A DNA stretch of 64,000 nt from Vanrija pseudolonga (lineage: Eukaryota > Basidiomycota > Tremellomycetes > Trichosporonales > Trichosporonaceae): assembly GCF_020906515.1 (NCBI RefSeq), contig NC_085855.1:868001-932000 (forward strand), written 5' to 3'. The first letter of the stretch is position 1, and every line of letters starts with the position of its first letter. The notes under the pieces are model-generated. The model saw only the letters and a program-made list of their open reading frames with translations. It did not search any database and was not told where the DNA came from. Made by a program: the position numbers and the translations under genes. Below, piece after piece: positions 47,028 through 55,671 of this stretch.

Positions 47028-47423
47028 TAGCTCCTCATGGCCGCCTGCCCTGAACTCGATTACATGCAGTGATTACAAAAAGTAGGCTTATTCAGGATTA
47101 CCTGTGCCTCAAGGTTCAAGCCACTTTTGACTGCCCAGTGTCACCCATTTTTGATCCCGTTGTCATTTTGGATTTCAAGTCGTCCTAACCGTCGAATCAG
47201 AATACAACAAACCGAGTCTGTTCAATTTAGTTTTGGGCGGTCAAATACAACTCGCAACCTGCCTGCCCACATGCAGGACGGCCTCGCCTCTTTGGGCTCA
47301 ACGAGATCGCCGCAAACACAACATTCAGACACAACAATCACATTTGCCACCACCCATCAACAAGCCTTCCTTTCTTCATCTTTGTCCCGCAGCGCCAGGT
47401 TTTGGTCGACTGGCATCTCAAAC

Positions 47424-49071
47424 ATGCCCAAGACTCGACCATATACACGAGAAGAGCTCCAAGGCCTTCGACGAGCAGATCTTCAACGCCTGTGCAAGGT
47501 CAGTCTGCCTTTCCTCCCTCCAGACAACGGCCCCCGTCTCCTCACCCCCGCCGCCCACGTGTCCACACTGACAGCCTTCCTTTTCTTCAGACGTATGATA
47601 TCAAAGGGGCCAACGCGAAGACTGCCGTTCTTGTCGAGGAGCTCGCAAACTACTTCATCAGTCCCGCTTACCTCAACTCTCCACGGCCTCGATCTCGAGC
47701 CCCAACACGAATCAACATTCACCCAAGGCCACTGCACTCTCTCCCTGGCCGGATCCCCAAACTTGCGAGATCTGCTGCTCCTTCTTCGCCGCCACCTTCA
47801 AGACCTGTCGCTCTCCAGCGATCTGAAGTCGATGGACAGCTTCCAGCGCACCTTCCCCAGCCTCCTTCGGCCTCTGCACAATCCGCCGCACCGACACATC
47901 TCGCACGGCCAATTGCACAAGCCTCGGCTGGTGTTTTGCCCAGCAAAGGAACCCCAGCAACGTCTTCTACAGCCGCAGAGCTACCCCCGACCACATCCCC
48001 ACTGAACAACGAGCCCGAGCTTGCAATGCTCAGGCAGGAGGTCGCATCTCTGAGGGACGGGGTTGCCAAGTTGGGACAGCAGGAACAACTCCTCGAGGCG
48101 AAGATTAGTGAGAAGGTAGACGAACTCATAAAGCGTCACCTCGCATCACTCGAGCAACGCGAAGCCGCGGTCCGGCAGCGTGAAGTTCAATTGGAAGAGG
48201 CCTGGTCATCAATCCGAACCTACATGAGCGACGTGCTGGCAGGTAGAAGGTGAGCCGATCGGAGTTTGCCCTACTGACCGACAGTGCTGCTGTGCCTACC
48301 TTCCCCCTGCTTCGCAACGAGACCTCGTTGAAGAGGAAGCCCTCGTCAACACCTGAGCGTGATACGAAGCGCAACAGAGCGGGCGCTGAGCAATCACCAC
48401 GCACGCCGAATGCTCCCGATGCCGCGCCTCCCGTCCCTCGGACGCCGTCGCCCAGCCGAGGATCCGCCGGGAGCTCCAGAACACCGGGCGAGGATAGCGC
48501 GGGGCTGGCTCCCCAGCCTTCTGGTCCTTCACCTAGCCGCGCACTTCCTCGTCGACTGGACTCCGCCGCCAGTCCCAGGAACTGGCATTCTCGGCTGGAG
48601 CCAGGTCGTCGTAAAGTCTCCCAAGCGCATATCGATTTAACTACGATTACCGAGTCTGAACTTGGCCAGCAAGACCAAGGGTCGCCCAGCTATGAGTCTC
48701 CCGGTAGCTCCTCGCACTTCTTAGGTCCGATCTTGGTTCACGATCGGAACACAGTGACCCCGCCCGCTCTTAGCCCATCGCCTTCGATCGGAGGGGAACA
48801 CTTCTCCTACAGCGCGCTCCCCACACGCGGGCGGTCCGCACTCCGTGGCCTCGCCAACACCCGCCCGTTTGTTTCTCCCGGTCGAGAATACATGGATGTC
48901 GCGCTCAACGGACTGTCGAACCCCAATGATTCTCCAAGCGCACTGGCTACTCCCTCCTCACGGACCATGCTCGGCACGGAGCGGTATCGCGATACGAGGT
49001 TTGGAGACGAGCCTGTTGTGCCTTGGGACACGCCCACTGTTGATTTTGGGCGAGCTACGCCAAGCCTGTAG
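47424..49071 (+). CDS. SAP-like and coiled-coil protein of unknown function
   Basis: Not recognised as a named family. Exons 47424-47498, 47591-48249 and 48285-49071 give 506 residues. The N-terminus (YTREELQGLRRADLQRLCK joined to TYDIKGANAKTAVLVEELAN) has the helix-turn-helix pattern of a SAP or SAP-like DNA/chromatin-binding motif. After a Pro/Ser-rich linker there is a clear coiled coil at about residues 190-245 (ELAMLRQEVASLRDGVAKLG through EQREAAVRQREVQLEEAWSS). The C-terminal half is disordered, basic then Ser/Pro-rich (LKRKPSSTPERDTKRNRAG), with several SP/TP sites. The second intron is 35 nt. Composition suggests a nuclear protein; mitotic or chromatin roles are guesses. The start is the first ATG that gives the SAP-like helix. 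Confidence 0.75.
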
Positions 49072-49618
49072 AAATGTTGTATTCATAAACATTGGCCGCC
49101 TATGAGCGAGCGACATACGAGTAACGTACAGTGCATCATTCGCCCTCGTCGCCAAGCCACTGATGATGTGATGGTTTGCGGTGGGATCGACCGTGGGAAG
49201 GATGTAAAAGGTTATCTCATCTCGTTTGCTAGTGCCATCACACTTCGCATTTGGCCGCGCTGCCCGGCAGCTAGGCTGGGATGAGCTGCGTCCGCTGCAT
49301 GCGCAGTTGCTTGATGCCAGCCCCTGCTTGCTGCTCATGCTCACCGGCGCCGTCTCTTCCGTGCTGGCCCTTGTAAGTGTCCCTAAACTGAACTGCTGCA
49401 CGTTACGCCGCCGTCCCCCCGCTCCTCCGATAATCGGTCCGCACCCGCTCCTCCCCTGCCTTGACGTGCGTCGCTTACCAAATCGCGCGACCCTTTGTGG
49501 ACGCCGCTCATCGTCAAACCCAGCTGCATCCCAACAATACGACATTGCGCGACACACAAGTGACAAGCGTTCCCTCTACTCCGCTTCGTCTCTATCTCTG
49601 CCCGCCAGCCCACACGGC
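49072..49618. other. intergenic, nothing recognised
   Basis: About 550 bp between two plus-strand genes. A frame open upstream of the GCLM start has no ATG in the right place and no family resemblance. A GTAAGT at 49373 could be the donor of a 5'-leader intron, but no acceptor is assigned. Confidence 0.4.
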
Positions 49619-50603
49619 ATGGTTCACCTCTTGCTGTTCAGCGGCGTTCAAGCCCCTCTCCAGGTCCGATACTCAAGGCCGGCAAAGCCAAAGTACGACC
49701 TCCCGCCGCTTGTCCACCGCGCTCTCCACACTGCGCTCGACTCCAAGCCTGCATCGGCCTCGTACGACGCCGGAGCCGACCTGCTCATCATTCCCCGACC
49801 GGGTACGCTCCACAAGCACTCTTGGGACGCGTGCTCGTTGGCCGACTATGATGTGACTGTCAAGATTCAGATTGTCAACAAGGGCACCGCTGCGTCGTAT
49901 GCCGCCGAGGTTTCCAAGGCTCTGCAGACGTTGGCCGAGCACAAGGGCCTCGAGCTGCTTGACACCGTCTTGGTAGGCCTGCCCAAGGATGAGCCAGGTA
50001 GGTTGCGGAACGAGGCCAAACGTACTGACGGCAGCGTCCACCTGGGTCGAGTTCTGGAAGACGATCACGAGCGGAGAGATCAAGGACGTGAAGAACTGGG
50101 GCACTCTCAACCTTCTCGAGCCCATTCTTGCCGAGCTCGTCACCATCAAGGCTCCGGTTGCCAACGAGCTCAACACAACAGACTGCTACACCTTGCCACA
50201 GGACTACACGGCCTTTGCGTCCTCGCACCGCATTCAGCTCTGGGCGTCTGGCGGTGGCGCTGGTCCGGGTGAGTTGCTCCATTGTGGTACATGGGGCGGC
50301 TGTTGACGAGACTTGCAGACCCCCTACCCGCTGCCGACCTTCACAACCTCTTGCACGAGTTCAAGTCGGTGCTGGGAGGCCTTGTTCCCGCTAAATCTAC
50401 CCCTGCCTTGTCGTCGATTATCCCTGTGGCTGCAGACGGCAGCTCCTTCTGCGGACAAGCAAAGCCAGATGTCGCAGTGGACTGGGTTGTGACGGTAGGT
50501 TCGACGGGCCTTCTCTCGTTAACTTTACCAGTACACACTCCTGTCCAGAACCCGGAACATTGTCAAGGACAAGGGTTACATTGTGTCTGCCGAGTCCGCC
50601 TAG
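49619..50603 (+). CDS. GCLM: glutamate-cysteine ligase regulatory subunit (GCLM type)
   Basis: Modifier subunit of the first enzyme of glutathione synthesis; an aldo-keto-reductase-like fold without catalysis. Exons 49619-49997, 50035-50268, 50319-50494 and 50532-50603 give 286 residues (animal GCLM is about 274). Blocks in order: KYDLPPLVHRALHTALDSKP; DYDVTVKIQIVNKG; LELLDTVLVGLPKDEPAS, which precedes TWVEFWKTITSGEIKDVKNW; LNLLEPILAEL; CYTLPQDYTAFASSHRIQLW; and the C-terminal VDWVVTYTLLSRTRNIVKDK. That last block aligns with the RYSVIVKSRGIIKSKGYI end of animal GCLM and fixes the last splice. No membrane segment; cytosolic. Confidence 0.88.
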
Positions 50604-50634
50604 GTCCACCGACGTCTCTGGTCACACCTGCCTA

Positions 50635-50875
50635 GGCCAACGAGTGTCGTCGGCTGCACCCCATGCATATCTAATGTCTATGCCTATCTAGAAACGAGAT
50701 GAAGATGCCAACACGGGCCATCCTCTGCCAGGATATCTATTACTTGTGCCACAGGGCCAACGAGTGTCGCCGGCTGCACCCCCTGCATATCTAATGTCTA
50801 TGCCTATCTGGAAACGAGATGAAGACGCCAACATGGGTCATCCTCTGCCAGGATATCTGTTCACTGGTGCCACAG
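50635..50875 (+). repeat. 120-bp tandem duplication behind GCLM
   Basis: Two head-to-tail copies, 50635-50754 and 50755-50875, each starting GGCCAACGAGTGTCG and ending GTGCCACAG. They differ at roughly ten positions (about 90% identity by eye). The first copy begins 32 bp after the GCLM stop, so both probably lie in the 3' untranslated region or terminator zone. Confidence 0.9.
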
Positions 50876-51177
50876 ATTTCGTTCCAGGTTGAGAGCACCA
50901 AGGAAAGCTACCATCTGGAGGCTGATCAGAGTGTTCTACTTGGACTACGACAATGCCGTTACTCACCGTAGCGTGACGCTTCTCGGCCTCTTGGTGGCCC
51001 GCCTTGGTCTGATATTCAGTCAGTCTCTGAGAATGCCGCGCCTGCGTCGTCGACGACACCTGTACCGCCCACGAGCGTCCACTCCAGACGGATCCCGTCC
51101 CCCCGCGCGGCCTCGCTGAGACCGGTGCCATCCTCCTCCGGCCGTCGCTGCCACGAGCGGGTAGTGCCGAGCACTCC
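50876..51177. other. convergent intergenic stretch, possible unassigned frame
   Basis: About 300 bp between GCLM and the HD-domain gene. A minus-strand open frame includes the hydrophilic segment LTEYQTKAGHQEAEKRHAT followed by a GTGAGT at its end, which looks like exon plus donor, but no partner exon is found. Treated as unassigned. Confidence 0.25.
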
Positions 51178-52030
51178 CTACCACCGCAAGCACAGGGCGA
51201 AGGTAGTCGCTACTGCTGATGGTCCACTGGGCCCCGGCGCATCAGGATCCAGACCCACCTTCATCAGATCCTTGATCTTGAGCAGCTTGTCATAAAAGTG
51301 TCCCTCGCAGCTGTTCCCAGGGGTGTTGGGCTCATCCTCCAGCAGAATTCGATTCTTCGCTCCGGAAAAGGCGGCACAGCGCAGCACCCCAATGGCACCG
51401 ATAGCATCCAACCGGTCGGCATCTTGGACAGCGTGGAGCTCGACACACGTGTTGTGCCAATCACCCCAGCCGCCAGCGGCTCTGAGTTTCTTCTCAGTCG
51501 AGTAGGACACGGCGGGGACGATCCTCAGTATCAGGTCGATTTGGTCACGAGACAGCTCTGACGCTGGAGCTTCGTCAAGGACACGCGTCACGTTGTCCGG
51601 AAGTGAGCCCGACTGAGAGTACTTGGCTGTGATGTCAGCTCGACAGGCAGGCAAGTCAGTGATCCGTGGCCCACCATCTGCGAGGTCGTGCATCAACGCG
51701 GCGACCTCAATGACGGCAATGTCGGCCCCCGGCAGAGTCTTCCCAATGTCCAGGGCCACATTCCGCACGCGGTCCACTGTTTCAAGGTTGTCAACACTCG
51801 GCGCGCCGCGCGGCCACCTTCGGGACCCAACAAAACCGGACATACCATGAGCCCAATCATGTGACGGGTCGTATCTGTGATGTCATGTGGTCAGCCTTGC
51901 GCAGCAGCAGCGGCGGCGGACCAAGGTCCCCGACCTGGGGGCCATGGACTAACTGTTCCATGTGGTGCTTGACGAGAGCCTCCAAGCGGCTCAAGACGTT
52001 CGGGAGGGGTGCCTCGGCCTGTGTCGTCAT
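51178..52030 (-). CDS. HD-domain metal-dependent phosphohydrolase
   Basis: Predicted phosphohydrolase of the YedJ-like HD superfamily; natural substrate unknown, perhaps nucleotides. Exons 51954-52030, 51846-51874 and 51178-51776 give 234 residues. The first metal-binding His is in QYDPSHDWAHVDRVRNVALD, which is assembled across two introns (79 and 69 nt). The HD pair is in EVAALMHDLADG. The last Asp is in VQDADRLDAIGAIGVLRCA, followed by GHFYDKLLKIKDLM, typical of this subfamily. The small 29-nt middle exon is needed to restore SHDWAH. Frames open further upstream of 52030 lack resemblance to the family and are taken as leader. Confidence 0.87.
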
Positions 52031-52434
52031 AGCGGTGACTTTACGCGTGGGAAAGGCGATAGGGATGGAGTGTACTCCACTGTCGGCCGACCGAGGGGAG
52101 GAGCGGAGTGCGTTGATGTTGAGGAGGTGACGCAGAAAGCCAAGGAACTTGATGTTCAGGATGTATTTTTCGGGCTGTGGCACGTTTTTCTCTGACGTCA
52201 CATCTCCAGCCTTCCCTGCCACACGCCCCAACTCCACCATCCTTTCATCCCTCTGACGTCAATGACCGACCAAGCATTGCTACCCGGTTCATCCAGCTTG
52301 CTCTCGGGACGGATAGCTTTACCGGCCGGAGGGAGGTCTACAGGATGTGTATTTAAGGAGGGTTGTCGTCGGGAACTCCCCCGCCACCACCACAACTTGC
52401 CACCCCCACCTCACCAACACTCCCAACCACCACC
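52031..52434. other. divergent intergenic region, nothing recognised
   Basis: About 400 bp between the HD-domain gene (minus) and the CsbD gene (plus), probably a shared promoter. TATTTAA near 52350 lies 85 bp before the CsbD start and could be a TATA-like element; this is by position only. Confidence 0.4.
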
Positions 52435-52863
52435 ATGTCTGAACCTTCCAAGGTCAACGCTCAGGTAAGGCTCGTGTAGCAGCCGCTCCTGCCACCGCTA
52501 ACATTTATTGAAGATCAACACCGCTCTTGGTTCTGCCAAGGAGATGCTCGGCTCGACCATCGAGGCCGGCTACCAGGCCGTCGGCGGCTCGTCTGAGCCC
52601 TCGAGCTTCACTACGGCCGGAAAGGAGCAGCGCCTGAAGGGAGAAGGAGAAATGAAGGCCGCAGAGGCCAAGGGCTACGCAGAGGGGCGAGTACACGCGT
52701 TCACGAGACGAGACAAGAGCTGACAGACGCGTGTAGGCTCGGAGACCGCATCTCCGGCAAGAAGGACGCTGTTGTCGGCGCCATTACAGGCGACAAGGCT
52801 CAGGAGGCGAAAGGAAACGTCCAGCATGACAAGGGCGAGGCCCAGATGAAGCTGAACAGCTAG
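52435..52863 (+). CDS. CsbD-family stress-response protein
   Basis: Small hydrophilic protein of the CsbD class, usually stress-induced; a fungal relative was described as recognising mismatched or cruciform DNA, but function here is inferred. Exons 52435-52464, 52514-52686 and 52737-52863 give 109 residues. Conserved stretches: [40 protein letters not shown] and [20 protein letters not shown], ending [16 protein letters not shown]. The KG-E/Q-K heptad-like composition is typical. The second intron has a GC donor (GCGAGT) and a normal AG acceptor; only this choice keeps the CsbD frame. Immediately after the stop codon a satellite array begins, and the last 12 codons themselves resemble the satellite unit. 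Confidence 0.85.
52687..52736 (+). other. GC-AG intron
   Basis: The donor reads GCGAGTACAC, with a branch-like GCTGAC and the acceptor GTGTAG. A GT donor 4 nt downstream would shift the frame and destroy the conserved C-terminus, so the GC donor is chosen. Confidence 0.75.
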
Positions 52864-52865
52864 AG

Positions 52866-54300
52866 AGTTGAGTAGTTTTGTGGAGAAGAGCGATGAAAGG
52901 TGTTGAAGAAGGACGAGGAGCGAGGAGGAGGAGGCCAAGGTGACTCCGCCACAAATGGCCTTCGGATCCGAAACTGACACGGGTGCATGCACCAAGCATG
53001 AAATGGATGTGGTTCAGATGCAGATGAACAGCTGTGAACGCTGGCATTGCAGTAGAGGCGAGATATGAAGGTGTTGTCGAAGGGAAGGGGGCGAAGGGAG
53101 GTGGCGACGGTGGCTGCGCCACCCTTGGCCCCCGGAGCCGAAACTGGAACGGTGAATGCACCAAGCACGACAGGGGTGTGGTTCAGATGCAGATGAACAG
53201 TTCCAAACGCTGACGTTGGAGTAGAGCCGAGATATAAAGGTGTTGACAAAGGAAAGCGAGGGAAGGGGGGTGGCGAAGGTGGCTGCGACATATATGGTCC
53301 CGGATCCGAGAACTGGCGGCAGTGGGTCGCCTCTAGTATTAAAAGGGTGCGTAACCGAGCCAGACCAACACCTGGATGCGCTAGTATTACAGTAGAAGAG
53401 CGATAACGGCGTTGAAAAAGGAGAGAATACCGAGGAAGGCGCCGACGGGGGCAACGCCGCAAATATCCTCCCAGATCCGAAACCAGGTACAGCACATATC
53501 CTGAAGCATTGCGAAAGTGTGGTTCACATGCAGATAAACCGATCCATAGGGCAGGATCGCGGAATAGAGGCGATATGAAGGTGTTGGCGACGGAAATAGA
53601 GGGGAAGGAAGGTGGAGAGGGTGGCTACGCCACAAATGTGCTCCTAGATCCGAAAATGGGCATAGTGCATAGCCTGAAGCATGATAAGAGTGTGGTTCAG
53701 ATACAAGTGAACCGATACATACGCCAGGATTGCCGTAGAGAGGAGAAATGAAGGTGTTGGCGACGGAAATAGAGAGAAGGAATCGCGCGAAGGTTTCTGC
53801 GCCACAAATGGTCCCCGGATCCAAAACTGAGCAGTGCATATAGCCTGAAGTACGGATAGGGTGTGTATCAGAGGCCGACCAACTGCCGGGTGGGCTAGTG
53901 TTACAGTAGAAGAGGTACAACGGCGTTTGAGAAGGAGAGAGAGACGAGGAAGGTGGCCAAGGTGGCCACGCCATAAATGTCCTCCCAGATCTGGAAAGGG
54001 GTACGGTACACAGTCCAAAGGATGATAGAAGTGCAGCGCAGATGCGGGTAAACCTCTGAATACGCCAGCATTTCAGTAGAGAGGATTGATGAAGGTCTTG
54101 GCGGCCGAAAGGGTGGGAAGGAAGGTGCGGAAGGTGGCTGCGCCACAAATGCCCCTCAAGTCTCAAGCATACCACTTGGGTGCTTCCAATTTATGCTAAC
54201 GGCGTCCTTGGAGGTCTGGTATTGGAATTGGTACGTTGTCGTGGAGGGCGACTGACGATGTGCCAAGGAAGGTGCCGCCACAAATATCTCATAATTCGAG
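52866..54300 (+). repeat. diverged about 170-bp tandem satellite with trimeric higher-order structure
   Basis: Eight full units and partial ends. Taking the ACAAATG-like box after GCGCC as the unit start, units begin near 52951, 53121, 53290, 53460, 53632, 53804, 53973 and 54145, with a decayed one at about 54280. Spacing is 169-172 bp. Common blocks are GGATCCGAAAC near the start, GTGTGGTTCAGATGCAGATG in the middle and GATATGAAGGTGTTG near the end. Units 3 and 6 share a different middle (GTATTACAGTAGAAGAGCGA type). The half-unit at 52866-52950 also has GAAGAGCGAT, giving the order B-A-A-B-A-A-B-A-A. Units 4 and 7 share further variants. The array has no consistent reading frame, and it is less GC-rich than the genes around it. 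Confidence 0.9.
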
Positions 54301-55671
54301 AATGCCACAGCGGCTGCACCTCTCACATGCTAGGGCCTCTGCCCCGCTGCACCTAGTATATCTATGCTATTAATCTCGCAACAGAGGCAGATTGATCGTG
54401 TGGTGGGAGCGAGAGGCAACCCGAGACCACCCCCCACCTGGGTACCAATGTGCAACACTCCTCCACCCCCATCACATCTCAACCTCAACTCTCCCGTCAA
54501 ACTATGCCCCAACTACGCGATCGTCTTGTAGCCGAAGGAGCACACTTCCTGAGGATGTGGACAAGTCCGAACGGGCTTCTCCGACACCCCGGCCAGCTCG
54601 CCAAGGCCGTCTGTCCGTCGGTCGACCTTTGAGCCACTCTGACGCCGCCGCGTCTCGCCTAGCAACATCGGCTTCCCGTGAAACTCGGCACTGGTTCCCG
54701 AGTTTTACACCAGATTGCGAACGACCCGCTGCGACGATTAGGAGATAACCATCAGAAGGCGAGAAACTCGACGCAACTTGCCAACAAACGTCGGCCCTCG
54801 CTGTCACTTTCCCTGGCCGGGCCGCCGCCGTCTACCCGGGCCGGGGACGGAGCGGCCATGGGCCGTGGGCCGGCGATGAACACAAATTACCCTATGGGGT
54901 AATTTGTCATGCTCCCCCACATGGGTCCTCTAACGAGTTGATCCTCAATCCCAATCTCGAACGACGAGAGATTCAAGACAGGTGCCTTTGACGGTGCAGT
55001 CATGACAATTGCCTCGCAGTGGTATCCACCAACTCTAGGATTGCGGTTCGGGATGCTGATGCATGACTTGGATCCTCTTAGGCCGCGCCCAATGCCATTT
55101 CAACCCCAACCTCACTGTCGGCCCACGATCGGCGAGGGAGCCGAATTGGTGCCGTGGTCTCCGCACCTCGTTGCTGCTACTTACTTTGCCCCGCCCTTGG
55201 TTTGTCCCTGACAAAGGTCCACCCCCCCCCCGGCACGGCCCGGCACTCCGCCGCTCATCTCCCCTCTCCCTCCCACACTGTTGTTGAACATTCATCCAAC
55301 CCCACCCGCAACTCGTCGACACCGGCCGACACGCAGCACACACGAAAGCCCCACACCCCCACTCGACACGCGCTACTCTCAGTCGCGCGCGCTACACTCC
55401 CGCTCCTTGATCTGTTGTGCGCCCCGACATTTACCCTCTTGAAAGTGGATCATTCATCTCATCTTACCAACTCCGGACCCATAATCAGCGTATCCGACGC
55501 CAGCACAACCGGCGTCAAGCCTCAACGCCGTCTTCAGAACACTGCATCCAGCATCCACCTCTCCTCATTGCAGCTCATCTTTCGGCTGGACCCCTGACCG
55601 GAAATAGTACGCAGGGGCCAGACCAAGCGCCGAGCTTTGGGACGAGGGCGGCGATAACCACCCATCAAGCC
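54301..55671. other. 1.4-kb region upstream of the Zn2Cys6 regulator
   Basis: No gene supported. Holds a GC-rich stretch at 54800-54880, a perfect 11-bp inverted repeat at 54882-54907, C-runs at 55211-55220 and pyrimidine-rich sequence leading to the regulator, probably its promoter and leader. Confidence 0.45.
54882..54907. promoter_or_regulatory. perfect inverted repeat, 11-bp arms with 4-bp loop
   Basis: Arms ACAAATTACCC and GGGTAATTTGT flank TATG. It sits 765 bp upstream of the Zn2Cys6 regulator in AT-richer sequence inside a GC-rich setting. Binuclear-cluster proteins often bind inverted or everted triplets, so autoregulation is a possibility, but there is no direct evidence. Confidence 0.4.

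Larger units (their letters stand above)
46086..47423. other. 1.3-kb divergent intergenic region with microsatellites
   Basis: Separates RIM15 (minus) from the SAP-like gene (plus). Contains TG/GTGG-rich low complexity at about 46490-46640, a G10 run near 46720 and two complementary tetranucleotide repeats listed separately. It should include the RIM15 promoter and leader. No coding sequence is supported. Confidence 0.5.

Noticed and set aside
49226-49618. Upstream extension of GCLM
   Set aside because: The open frame begins without an ATG and has no resemblance to the family; GCLM alignment starts naturally at 49619.
52860-54175. Two long minus-strand open frames of about 211 and 262 residues in the satellite
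   Set aside because: Unit lengths of 169-172 bp shift the frame at almost every repeat, so no consistent repeat protein results; the openness follows from the unit composition.
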